From Pedobacter cryotolerans (GTDB taxonomy: Bacteria; Bacteroidota; Bacteroidia; Sphingobacteriales; Sphingobacteriaceae): a stretch of DNA of 64,000 nucleotides. The position numbers and the translations under genes were made by a program. Shown in pieces: positions 37,488-45,860 of the stretch. Location of the stretch: assembly GCF_005116475.1 (NCBI RefSeq), contig NZ_SWBO01000001.1, positions 496,001 through 560,000 of the forward strand, written 5' to 3'. The notes below the pieces were generated by a model that had not been told where the DNA came from, did not search any database, and was given only the letters and a program-made list of their open reading frames with translations. How positions within the stretch are numbered: the stretch's first letter is position 1; each line of letters opens with the position of its first letter.

Positions 37488-39008
37488 ATGTTAAAAAAGT
37501 ACAACTTGTTAGTTGCAATACTAGGTGTTGCCTTAACCATTTCGATAAGCTCTTGTAGAAAAGACAGGATGCCAATGATGCCAGAAGTATTAACTCCTGG
37601 GCCAGATTTAAATTTTTATGCGTTAACAGACGATAATAAATTGTTAATGTTAAATGCAAAAACTCCATCAACAGTTACTTCTCAAGTAACCATTTCGGGT
37701 TTGCAAAGCGGAGAGAATATTCTAGGTATCGATTTTCGTCCATCAACTGGCGAGTTATACGCAGTTGGTAGCACAAGCAGAATTTACGTAATTAATCCTA
37801 GAACAGGTGCTTCAAGAGCAATTTCTGCAACTCCATTTACGCCAGCAATAGCTAGTGGTAGTGTAGCTTTCGATTTTAACCCAACTGTTGATAGAATCAG
37901 ATTGGTTACTTCGAGTGGTCAAAACTTACGTTTAAATCCAGAAAACGGAACAGTACAAGTTGTAGATGGAACAATAAAAGGTGTAGCTAATGCAAGTGTA
38001 ACTTCTGCTGCTTACAGCATGAACAGAGCTGGCGCTGCAACAACAACATTGTTTGATATTGATGTGGTAAATAACAAATTACACAGACAAGATCCACCAA
38101 ATGATGGCGGATTAATTGAAGTTGGTGCTTTAGGTTATGATGTAGACAATACAGGTGGTTTTGATATCAATCCAGATGGAACTACTGCTTTAGCAGCGAT
38201 GTCTGTAGCGGGTAAATCTGCTTTATTTACGATCGATATCAATACTGGTAAAGCTGCTAAAATTGGCGATTTTGCGCAAAACATTACTGGTTTAGCTATT
38301 CCAACAGAACCAGTTGCTTATGCAATTTCTGCTAACAACGAATTGTTGATTTTTAACCCAATGGCCGCTACACCAACAGTTGTAGCTAAAGCAATTACTG
38401 GTATTGCTACTGGCGAGACCATTTTAGGTATCGACATGAGACCATTAAACGGTCAGCTTTATGCATTAGGTAGCACAAGTAGAATTTATACACTTAATGC
38501 CTCTTCTGGTGCTGCAGTTGCAGTTGGTACTTCATTAATTAGCCCATTATTAGTTGGTACATCATTCGGTTTCGATTTTAACCCAACTGTAGATAGAATT
38601 AGAATTGTAAGTAATACTGGTCAAAACTTAAGATTTAACCCTGCAGATGGTATCGCAATTACTGATGGCCCTTTAACTACCACTGGTCAAATTTCTGGTG
38701 CAGCCTATACCAATAACTTTGCTGGCTCAACAGCTACAGTATTATTCGATATTGACTCGACTAATGATCTTTTGGTTAGACAAGATCCACCAAATAGCGG
38801 TGGTATTGTAAGTGTTGGTGCATTAGGTGTAAATGTTGAAGCTGCAAATGGTTTCGATATTGGTTCAACCAGCAATATGGCTTATGGTATTTTTACAGTC
38901 GCTGGCACGCAAAGATTGTACTCAGTTAACTTAACAACTGGTGCGGCAACAGCTGGAGCAACAATTACAACAGCAGCAAGAGGCTTTACTTTAGGTTTAG
39001 GTTTTTAA
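37488..39008 (+). CDS. DUF4394 protein, two tandem domains, lipoprotein
   Basis: A 506-residue lipoprotein (hydrophobic signal about 7-22, lipobox ending SISSCRKD at Cys23). It contains two copies of the DUF4394 propeller-like domain, about 41-270 and 278-506, with near-identical hallmarks in each half: ILGIDFRP/ILGIDMRP, LYAVGSTSRIY/LYALGSTSRIY, DFNPTVDRIRLV/DFNPTVDRIRIV, and RQDPPNDGG/RQDPPNSGG. The domain is known in surface or secreted proteins with no assigned function. The duplication is clean and appears recent. A terminator follows. Confidence 0.9.
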   Translation: MLKKYNLLVAILGVALTISISSCRKDRMPMMPEVLTPGPDLNFYALTDDNKLLMLNAKTPSTVTSQVTISGLQSGENILGIDFRPSTGELYAVGSTSRIYVINPRTGASRAISATPFTPAIASGSVAFDFNPTVDRIRLVTSSGQNLRLNPENGTVQVVDGTIKGVANASVTSAAYSMNRAGAATTTLFDIDVVNNKLHRQDPPNDGGLIEVGALGYDVDNTGGFDINPDGTTALAAMSVAGKSALFTIDINTGKAAKIGDFAQNITGLAIPTEPVAYAISANNELLIFNPMAATPTVVAKAITGIATGETILGIDMRPLNGQLYALGSTSRIYTLNASSGAAVAVGTSLISPLLVGTSFGFDFNPTVDRIRIVSNTGQNLRFNPADGIAITDGPLTTTGQISGAAYTNNFAGSTATVLFDIDSTNDLLVRQDPPNSGGIVSVGALGVNVEAANGFDIGSTSNMAYGIFTVAGTQRLYSVNLTTGAATAGATITTAARGFTLGLGF

Positions 39009-39027
39009 GCTAAATATATAATTATAA

Positions 39028-39067
39028 AAACCGCAGATTGGCTTTAAGCTGGTCTGCGGTTTTTTTG
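39028..39067 (+). terminator. Rho-independent terminator after DUF4394 gene
   Basis: Stem AACCGCAGA(TTGG) / (CTGG)TCTGCGGTT with a T run beyond. The inner part is imperfect. Confidence 0.8.
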
Positions 39068-39503
39068 TTTAAACTTTCAATTAAGCATCCATTATCCCTT
39101 TAGAGGGGGTAGGGGAGGATTTTGGTAAAATAAATTTTAACTAATAAAACATTTACTTTATCAGAAAAGCAATAGCATCACATTTTTTAATTTAGTCCTG
39201 CTATCCGTTTTATTTCGGCCCAAACTAAAGGTCGGGACTACATGTTCACTGCTATCAGGTTTAGATAAAAAAAGTTTTTGCTGCTATTTAAGGTTGCTTG
39301 GTGGTGCATTTTCAAATCCATTTAAACTTACGAAGTCTAAAAGTGCGACATAAAAGACTTCGTAAGTTTTACCATACAGAATTTCTTGCAACGAGGATGT
39401 TTGATAAGAGCGATGAAATCGTTTTTTACAAATGATTTTAATAACATCAACTTAACATCTTATTAATCTGTCTATTGCATTTTTGTAGTATAAATTTAAC
39501 CAA
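39068..39503. other. Intergenic region, no gene seen
   Basis: About 430 bases with no coding potential I can support. It contains TTTAGAGGGGGTAGGGGAGG (about 39100-39119), which looks like a piece of a dispersed intergenic element, a short palindromic stretch near 39211-39240, and AT-rich sequence before the small gene at 39504. Confidence 0.5.
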
Positions 39504-39596
39504 ATGGTAGAATTAGGTTTTGGAATTTGTTTAGTGGTCATCATCGCTTTCTTTTTTAGTCCATACGAATTAACAGTTGGCGAAGAAGAAGATTAA
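39504..39596 (+). CDS. Small single-helix membrane protein (30 residues)
   Basis: An ORF of 30 codons with ATG at 39504 and TAA at 39594-39596: a hydrophobic stretch (FGICLVVIIAFFFSPYEL, about 6-23) followed by an acidic tail (TVGEEED). The stop is two bases before the ATG of the LpxH-like gene, which suggests co-translation. It is below normal gene-calling length and has no recognisable family. The hydrophobic helix plus charged end and the tight spacing make real expression plausible. Confidence 0.5.
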   Translation: MVELGFGICLVVIIAFFFSPYELTVGEEED

Positions 39597-39598
39597 AA

Positions 39599-40450
39599 AT
39601 GGCAAAAAGAGAAGTAGAAATTGTTGTTATTTCTGATGTCCACTTGGGCACTTACGGCTGCCACGCCAAAGAACTCCTTAAATATCTTAAAAGTATCAAA
39701 CCAAAAACTATCATTTTAAATGGTGATATTATTGATATTTGGCAGTTTAGCAAAAGATACTGGCCAGAAAGCCACATGAAAATTTTGCGTAAAATCATGA
39801 AATTTGTAGTAGAAGGTGTAGAAGTTTACTACTTAACAGGCAACCACGATGAAATGTTGCGCAAATTTGCCGATATGCATTTGGGTACGTTTCATTTACA
39901 AAATAAACTGGTTTTAGAAATTAACGGTAAAAAAGCATGGTTTTTTCACGGTGATATTTTTGATGTAACCATGCAGCACTCTAAATGGTTGGCAAAAATG
40001 GGAGCGGTAGGTTATGATAGTTTAATTCTAATTAACAGTTTCGTAAATTGGTGTTTAGCATTGTTTGGTCGGCCTAAAATGAGTTTTTCGCAAAAAATAA
40101 AGGCTAAATTTAAGGATGCTGTAAAATTCATCAACCAATTTGAGCAAACAGCTGCAGAACTGGCCATAGAAAAAGGTTATCATTTTGTAGTCTGCGGGCA
40201 TATTCATCATTCAGAAATTAGAGAGATTTTAACTGAAGAAGGTCAGGTAACTTACCTAAACAGTGGCGACTGGGTAGAGAGTTTAACCGCATTAGAATAC
40301 CATAATAACCAATGGAACATCATGAAATTTAAGGCTATTGATTATCAAGATGATGAGGTAGAATCTGGATTATTATCAGATAGTGAAGATTTGCATAGTA
40401 AATTGGATATCCAAATGTTATTGCAAAAAATAAAATTAGAAGTTGGCTAA
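39599..40450 (+). CDS. LpxH-like metallophosphoesterase
   Basis: A 283-residue calcineurin-like phosphoesterase, likely UDP-2,3-diacylglucosamine diphosphatase or a close relative in lipid A synthesis. Metal-binding motifs are intact: ISDVHLGTYG (D-x-H), LNGDIIDIW (GD), LTGNHDEM (GNHD), WFFHGDIFD and VCGHIHHSE (GHxH). The length and the FHGD insertion are of the Bacteroidota type. It precedes a glycosyltransferase by 73 bases on the same strand. Confidence 0.9.
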   Translation: MAKREVEIVVISDVHLGTYGCHAKELLKYLKSIKPKTIILNGDIIDIWQFSKRYWPESHMKILRKIMKFVVEGVEVYYLTGNHDEMLRKFADMHLGTFHLQNKLVLEINGKKAWFFHGDIFDVTMQHSKWLAKMGAVGYDSLILINSFVNWCLALFGRPKMSFSQKIKAKFKDAVKFINQFEQTAAELAIEKGYHFVVCGHIHHSEIREILTEEGQVTYLNSGDWVESLTALEYHNNQWNIMKFKAIDYQDDEVESGLLSDSEDLHSKLDIQMLLQKIKLEVG

Positions 40451-40523
40451 AGCCCATAATCTTAACAGTTTCATTTCCATAAAAAATATAAATACTGCTT
40501 AAAAATACAGATATTAGGAGCGG

Positions 40524-41510
40524 ATGAAAATACTTTATGCAATTCAGGGTACGGGAAATGGCCATGTGAGCAGAGCGAGAGAAATAGTTCCGCTTTTACA
40601 AAAATACGGCGAGTTAGATATCCTGATTTCGGGTACGCAAGCAGATGTGAAATTAACTCAAGACATTAAATACCAATTGCATGGGTTTAGCTTTGTGTTT
40701 GGTAAAAAGGGAGGTGTGGACCACTACAAAACATGGCATAACATGAATTTACCTCGGTTTAGGAAAGACATGAAATCCATTCCATTAAATGATTATAATT
40801 TAATAGTTAATGATTTTGAGCCTGTTACAGCTTGGGCCTGTAAACTGCAAGGTTTAGAAAGCGTTTCTTTAAGTCACCAAGCTGCGTTTAAATCTAAAAA
40901 AGTACCTCGCCCCCGCACCATAGATTGGGGTAAACTTATTTTAAGCAGATATGCCCCGACCACACATCACATTGGTTTCCATTTTGAGCGCTATGATAGT
41001 TTTATTTATACGCCAGTTATTAGAAGTGAAATTAGAAACTTGTTAGTAAGCAATTTAGGGCATTATACCGTTTATTTACCAGCCATTGATGATAAACATT
41101 TGGTTAAAGTTTTTAAACAAATTCCTCACATCAGGTGGGAAGTTTTCTCTAAACATACCCAAACTAGCTACCAAGATGGAAATGTATTTGTAGCCCCAGT
41201 ACATAATGAAAAGTTTAACCAAAGTATGGCAAGTTGCGAGGGTTTATTTACGGGTGGCGGGTTCGAAGGTCCAGCAGAAGCTTTGTTTTTGGGTAAAAAA
41301 TTATTGGTTGCCCCAATGCGTTTTCAGTATGAGCAACAATGTAATGCTTATGCTTTAAAATTATTGGGTTTACCAGTTATTTGGTCTAGTAATAATAATT
41401 GGTTGCCCATTTTAAAAGAGTTTGTTGCTAAGCCGCAAGAGCATCAATTTAATTTTCCTGATGAAACAGCCATGATTATTGATGATATGGTTAAAAAATA
41501 TGCGAGGTAA
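40524..41510 (+). CDS. Glycosyltransferase (GT-B, MurG/GT28-like)
   Basis: A 328-residue glycosyltransferase-like protein. The N terminus is the typical ILYAIQGTGNGHVSRAREIVPLL, with the Gly-rich loop and His of MurG-type enzymes. The C-terminal nucleotide-sugar half has GLFTGGGFEGPAEALFLGKKLLVAPMRFQYEQQCNAYAL, the conserved donor-binding segment. Genes of this type are often found next to LpxH-like genes in Bacteroidota, as here. A role in envelope glycolipids is inferred. Confidence 0.88.
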   Translation: MKILYAIQGTGNGHVSRAREIVPLLQKYGELDILISGTQADVKLTQDIKYQLHGFSFVFGKKGGVDHYKTWHNMNLPRFRKDMKSIPLNDYNLIVNDFEPVTAWACKLQGLESVSLSHQAAFKSKKVPRPRTIDWGKLILSRYAPTTHHIGFHFERYDSFIYTPVIRSEIRNLLVSNLGHYTVYLPAIDDKHLVKVFKQIPHIRWEVFSKHTQTSYQDGNVFVAPVHNEKFNQSMASCEGLFTGGGFEGPAEALFLGKKLLVAPMRFQYEQQCNAYALKLLGLPVIWSSNNNWLPILKEFVAKPQEHQFNFPDETAMIIDDMVKKYAR

Positions 41511-41530
41511 AATTGTTCACTATTTTTACT

Positions 41531-41893
41531 ACCTAAGTCACCTAAGAAAACCTAAGGTTGTAAGTATTACTTTGGTGTGCTTCGGTTTCTTAGATGGTTC
41601 AATAAAATCTTGTTCCTTTTTAGCACCTTATAAACCTAAGAAAACCTAAGGTTGTAAGTATTACTTTGGTGTGCTTAGGTTTCTTAGGTGGTTCAATAAA
41701 ATCTTGTTCCTTTTTAGCACCTTATAAACCTAAGAAAACCTAAGGTTGTAAGTATTACTTTGGTGTGCTAGGTTTCTTAGGTGGTTCAATTAAATCTTGT
41801 CCCTTTTTAGCACCTTATATAACTAAGAAAACCTAAGGTTGTAAGTATTACTTTGGGCTACTTAGGTTTCTTAGGTGGTTCAATTAAATCTTG
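41531..41893. repeat. 94-bp tandem repeat, four copies
   Basis: A unit of 93-94 bases repeats four times; the anchor GTTGTAAGTATTACTTTGG starts at 41557, 41651, 41745 and 41838. Each unit contains CCTAAGAAAACCTAAGG and, about 25 bases on, TTAGGTTTCTTAGGTGG, an imperfect inverted pair that could form a stem. Copies differ by point changes. The last one is preceded by AACTAAG instead of AACCTAAG. Related single pieces occur near 11240 and 13080. No unique spacer is present between units. Confidence 0.9.
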
Positions 41894-42034
41894 CATAATT
41901 TTCTCCCTAAAACCTAACGATGGTGTTTTATCTGTTTATTTGGTTGTATTGCCTTAGGTAGTTCAAAAAAATCATCAAGTCTTATTCAAAAAATTATTGC
42001 TCAAAATTTCTTTACTTTGTTGTCAATAGCAGGC
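41894..42034. other. Remainder of the intergenic region
   Basis: After the tandem repeat the sequence is AT-rich, with another partial CCTTAGGTAGTTC unit near 41950. Apart from that I see nothing before the next gene. Confidence 0.45.
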
Positions 42035-43015
42035 ATGATTAATCTATTCAGAAATTTAAACCCGGTAAACCTTTTTGTTTTGGCAGCATATACGCTATTT
42101 ATGCGTATTGCCATCTTTGTAAATCTACCCGATCAGCTTAATTTCGAGTTTTTAGAACCTTATGCAAAACTGCTCATTCAAATTCCTTTAGAAAATTCAT
42201 TTTCGGTAACTGCTAACTTAGCCTTGGCAGCAATATTAACTTTTTTACAAGCCATTATTTTTAATCGGGTAATTAATAACCATGGTTTAATGGCTAAGCC
42301 AAGTTTTTTACCAGCGCTATTATACATTACAGGAGCAAGTTTATTTACTCAATTTTTAATCTTAAGTCCACCCTTAATTTGCAATTTTCTGCTCATTTGG
42401 ATAATGGATAAATTTTTAAAAATAGGCAAAGCGCCAAATGCGATGATGATGATGTTCGACATTGGAATGATTATCGCCCTTGGTAGCTTAATTTATTTTC
42501 CTTATATCGTTTTTTTAGCCATGTTATGGTTAAGTTTACTCCTTTATCGCCCTTTTAACTGGCGTGAATGGCTATCGGGTTTGGTTGGTTTTTTAACCAT
42601 ATTTTTTATCATTGCCGTGTTTTATTATTGGAATGATAATATTTCTCAATTCTATAGAATTTGGCGTCCATTAGTTAATACGTTTCCTTCTAAATTGAGA
42701 ATTAAGTATGATGATTATTTAGTGCTAATACCAGTTAGTGTAATCATTGTATTGGCTACATTGCAACTAAGAGAAAACTTTTTTAGGAGTTTCATTAGCA
42801 CCAGAAAAGCATTTCAAATGCTATTTTTCATGTTCATTATTGCCTTAATCAGTTTTTATACTAAACCAGATTTCAGAGTTTATCATTTTATTTTAAGTGT
42901 GCCGCCCGGTGCAGTGCTTTTGGCTTACTATTTTTCTAATGCCAAAAAGCGTTGGTTTTACGAATCATTGTTTGCAGTTTTAGTGGTAAGTATTCAGTAC
43001 TTTTTGTTTGTTTAA
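42035..43015 (+). CDS. DUF6427 family integral membrane protein
   Basis: A protein of about 326 residues with around eight to ten hydrophobic helices and few polar loops, in the DUF6427 family of Bacteroidota. Visible parts are the N-terminal MINLFRNLNPVNLFVLAAYTLFMRIAIF, a loop PYAKLLIQIP, the central LWLSLLLYRPFNWREWLSG and RPLVNTFPSKLRIKYDDY. The ATG at 42035 is preferred over a TTG six codons upstream. Function unknown; it sits upstream of coaX and the outer-membrane protein gene. Confidence 0.82.
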   Translation: MINLFRNLNPVNLFVLAAYTLFMRIAIFVNLPDQLNFEFLEPYAKLLIQIPLENSFSVTANLALAAILTFLQAIIFNRVINNHGLMAKPSFLPALLYITGASLFTQFLILSPPLICNFLLIWIMDKFLKIGKAPNAMMMMFDIGMIIALGSLIYFPYIVFLAMLWLSLLLYRPFNWREWLSGLVGFLTIFFIIAVFYYWNDNISQFYRIWRPLVNTFPSKLRIKYDDYLVLIPVSVIIVLATLQLRENFFRSFISTRKAFQMLFFMFIIALISFYTKPDFRVYHFILSVPPGAVLLAYYFSNAKKRWFYESLFAVLVVSIQYFLFV

Positions 43016-43037
43016 CCTTTTTTAACAATTTGATACC

Positions 43038-43066
43038 TTGAAACTTGCTAAAGATTAATAGCTTTG
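43038..43066 (+). promoter_or_regulatory. Candidate promoter for coaX
   Basis: TTG at 43038-43040 and TAGCTTTG at 43059-43066 are separated by 18 bases, matching the Bacteroidota TTG/TAnnTTTG arrangement. Transcription would begin about 40 bases before the coaX ATG. Confidence 0.5.
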
Positions 43067-43111
43067 TGCCGTAAAGTTTGATGAAAATTTTAGTCATACT
43101 TTAAAACGTTA

Positions 43112-43849
43112 ATGCATAATCTGGTAATTGATATAGGGAATACAGCGCATAAATTGGCCGTTTTTAAAAATAAAGAGCTGGTTCATTTTGAGCGATTATT
43201 AATCTTAAACAATAAAAGTTTAACTGAGATAATTGAAAAGTATCACATTAAAAATGCTACGGTTTCAAGTGTAAACAAGGATAGTACAGAATTAAGCGAA
43301 TTTTTAGCTAAATCAGTAAACTATGTTCCTTTTAGCACTAAAATTTTAGCAGGGATAAAAAATAATTACCAGTCGCTAGATACTTTAGGCTTAGATAGAT
43401 GGGCAAAAGTGATTGCAGCTAGGTTTTTATACCCGAGTAATAGCTGTTTATTAATTGATGCTGGTACTTGTATTACTTATGATGTTTTAACCGCAGAGCG
43501 AGCATATTTTGGGGGCAGCATTAGTTTAGGAATAAACATGCGCTTTAAGGCCTTAAATCACTTTACAGGTAGATTGCCACTAATAACTTGGGATAAAGGC
43601 GATTTAAATATCCCGTTAGGAAGTAATACGCAAAACGCGATAAAAAACGGTGTTTTACAAGGAGTTGTGAATGAAGTGGAAGGATTTATCACTTTAGAAA
43701 GCAGCAAAAATAAAGACCTAAAAATAATTATAACTGGTGGTGATGCAGATTTTTTGAACAAACAATTAAAAAACAGCATCTTTGCCCCCCAAATTATACA
43801 CGAGCCATATTTGGTTTTAAAAGGATTAAATGAAGTCATTACATTATAA
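43112..43849 (+). CDS. coaX: Type III pantothenate kinase
   Basis: First step of coenzyme A synthesis, phosphorylating pantothenate, in the cytoplasm. The 245-residue protein has the ASKHA-fold parts of CoaX: phosphate-1 DIGNTAHKLAVF, the GLDRWAKVIAARFL segment, phosphate-2 LLIDAGTCITYDVL, the GGSISLGINMRFKAL loop and adenosine-region IITGGDADFL. The stop is one base before the likely ATG of the outer-membrane protein gene, so an operon is likely. Confidence 0.95.
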   Translation: MHNLVIDIGNTAHKLAVFKNKELVHFERLLILNNKSLTEIIEKYHIKNATVSSVNKDSTELSEFLAKSVNYVPFSTKILAGIKNNYQSLDTLGLDRWAKVIAARFLYPSNSCLLIDAGTCITYDVLTAERAYFGGSISLGINMRFKALNHFTGRLPLITWDKGDLNIPLGSNTQNAIKNGVLQGVVNEVEGFITLESSKNKDLKIIITGGDADFLNKQLKNSIFAPQIIHEPYLVLKGLNEVITL

Positions 43850-43850
43850 C

Positions 43851-45158
43851 ATGTACAATAAATTGAAATACACTTTTGCAGTTTGCTTATTATTAACAAG
43901 CTTGATGGTAAATGCTCAAGTAACCATACAATCTCCTTATTCAAAGTTTGGTTTAGGAAATGTTAGAGGATCATTGTTACCTCAATATCGTGCCATGGGA
44001 GGCATATCTACAGCAGTTTATAAGCCTAGTTTCTTTAATAACATCAATATACAAAATCCGGCAAGTTATGCAGGTATTAATTCTACAACATTAGATATTG
44101 GTTTAACGGGTGTAATAAACGAATTGAGCAATAGCACACAGTCTGAACAAAACTTTAATGCTTCATTAAGCCATGTAGCAATGGCTTTTCCAATAACTCG
44201 TAAATCTGCTTTAAGTTTTGGTATTTTACCTTACTCGCAGTTGGGTTACGATTTTAAGAACACGGTACAAGTAGGTACAACAGCTGCAAATACCAAAACA
44301 GTTGATTACAAATATACAGGCGAAGGTGGCTTAACCAAAGCTTATTTGGGTTATGGTATGCAGTTCGGAGATCATTTTAGAGTGGGTGCTAACGTAGAGT
44401 ATTTGTTTGGTAATTTATTAGAAAACAGATCAACTGAATACGCTAATGATCCCGGAGCAATTAATTCTCGCTTACAAGCCAAAAATAGTGTAGGTGGTGT
44501 AAGCTTTACTTATGGTGCACAATATGATTTTCGTTTAGGTAATAAAACTTCGTTAGTATTTGGTTATTCTGGTTCTTCAAACTCTAATATCAATTCTAAA
44601 ATAAGTAATGTGGTAACTCAATATAACATTATAAATGGCGAAGAACAATCTGCTTTTGATACCTTATCAATCGTAGAAAATAGAAAAACCAATCTAAAAT
44701 TGCCATTGGTGCATAATTTTGGTATTAGTATTCAAAAAGACAACAAGTGGTTAATAGGTGCTGATTATAGAATGGGCAAATGGTCAAATCTAACAATTGA
44801 CAATGTTAATCAAGGATTGCAGGATACCTACGGTGTTTCTGTAGGTGGTCAGTATACACCAGATGTTAACGCTATTAATGGTTACTTTAAAAGAGTAGAT
44901 TACCGTTTGGGTTTCTCGCATGATAAAACATATATCCAAGTAAATAATCAAGATATTAAACAGACCGCCATTACTTTAGGTTTAGGCTTACCATTGTCTT
45001 CTATAAATAGAGGCTCAATATACAAGATGAATTTAACCGCAGAATTAGGCAAAAGAGGTACCGTGAGTAATGGTTTACTGCAAGAAAAGTTTGTTAACTT
45101 ACATTTAGCATTTACCTTAAATGATGGTTCTTGGTTCCGTAGGTTTAAGTTCGATTAA
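43851..45158 (+). CDS. Outer-membrane beta-barrel protein
   Basis: A protein of about 435 residues with a signal peptide (LKYTFAVCLLLTSLMVNAQ) and an amphipathic strand-rich body. The start QSPYSKFGLGNVRG and LLPQYRAMGGISTA are typical of Bacteroidota FadL-like or PorP/SprF-like outer-membrane proteins. Repeated alternating strands run to the end, which finishes in an aromatic WFRRFKFD. The ATG at 43851 follows the coaX stop by one base; an ATG at 43830 would overlap it. The last base overlaps the start of lptC. The transported substrate is unknown. Confidence 0.82.
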   Translation: MYNKLKYTFAVCLLLTSLMVNAQVTIQSPYSKFGLGNVRGSLLPQYRAMGGISTAVYKPSFFNNINIQNPASYAGINSTTLDIGLTGVINELSNSTQSEQNFNASLSHVAMAFPITRKSALSFGILPYSQLGYDFKNTVQVGTTAANTKTVDYKYTGEGGLTKAYLGYGMQFGDHFRVGANVEYLFGNLLENRSTEYANDPGAINSRLQAKNSVGGVSFTYGAQYDFRLGNKTSLVFGYSGSSNSNINSKISNVVTQYNIINGEEQSAFDTLSIVENRKTNLKLPLVHNFGISIQKDNKWLIGADYRMGKWSNLTIDNVNQGLQDTYGVSVGGQYTPDVNAINGYFKRVDYRLGFSHDKTYIQVNNQDIKQTAITLGLGLPLSSINRGSIYKMNLTAELGKRGTVSNGLLQEKFVNLHLAFTLNDGSWFRRFKFD

Positions 45159-45733
45159 TGAAAACTTTGGCTGTTAAATTGAAGTTTTTATTTTGCTTGA
45201 TGCTGGCTGTAATTAGCTTATCTTCATGTAATGATGATGATTTAAAGAATACGGCTACCATTTCGGCCAAAAAAATCACACTTAGTAAAGATAGGTCTAT
45301 CGGTGTAGCTGTGACTTACAGCGACTCGGCTTATGTAAAGGCAATAGGTTTTGCGCCAATATTAGATAAAGTAACTCCATCTGTAGGGGCTATCTATAAC
45401 GAAATGCCAAAAGGCGTTAAAATAGAATTTTTCGATAAATTCTTTAAAAAAACGGGTACCATTACGTCTAATTATGCCATCCAAAAACAAACGGAGAAGA
45501 TTACTATTTTCAGAAAAAATGTAATTGTTGTTAGTGATAACATCACATTTACCACCGAAGAGCTTACCTGGGATGAAAATAAAAGGATGTATTATTCGCC
45601 ATACGGCACCGTAACTACCAAAGATGGAGATGTAATTACAGGAACTGAATTTTTTGCGCCACAAGATTTTAGTACTTATGAGATTATTGATGCTGCTGGT
45701 ACAACATCAATTAAAGGCGATTTAACACAGTAA
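45158..45733 (+). CDS. lptC: LptC-like LPS-export protein
   Basis: A 191-residue lipoprotein-like protein (signal about 5-21; SLSSCNDDD with Cys24) matching bacterial LptC of the Bacteroidota type, which passes LPS from the LptBFG complex to LptA. The repeating strands of the jelly-roll/OstA-like fold are seen, including IGVAVTYSDSAYVKA, IEFFDKFFKKTGTITSNYAI and MYYSPYGTVTTKDGD. The ATG at 45158 overlaps the upstream stop as TAATG, so translation is coupled. Identification rests on fold pattern and family knowledge. Confidence 0.82.
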   Translation: MKTLAVKLKFLFCLMLAVISLSSCNDDDLKNTATISAKKITLSKDRSIGVAVTYSDSAYVKAIGFAPILDKVTPSVGAIYNEMPKGVKIEFFDKFFKKTGTITSNYAIQKQTEKITIFRKNVIVVSDNITFTTEELTWDENKRMYYSPYGTVTTKDGDVITGTEFFAPQDFSTYEIIDAAGTTSIKGDLTQ

Positions 45734-45799
45734 TTAAGTGTTTTTAAGCAAGCTATCTATCTAATTTTCATGGGGGATATCAAATTCAATTTAATGTTT

Positions 45800-45833
45800 C
45801 CATATTAATTGCAAATTTGTATCTTGCGCCCTC
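45800..45833 (+). promoter_or_regulatory. Candidate promoter of the PpiD-like gene
   Basis: TATCTTGC near 45821-45829 is a -7-like element (TAnnTTTG variant), with an upstream T-rich stretch and TTTCC about 20 bases before it. It lies about 30 bases before the gene's ATG. Tentative. Confidence 0.3.
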
Positions 45834-45860
45834 TTAAAAAAATAATAAATAAGAAATAAT

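Noticed and set aside
41531..41893. CRISPR array
   Set aside because: The 94-bp units follow each other without unique spacers of constant length, and no cas genes are nearby.
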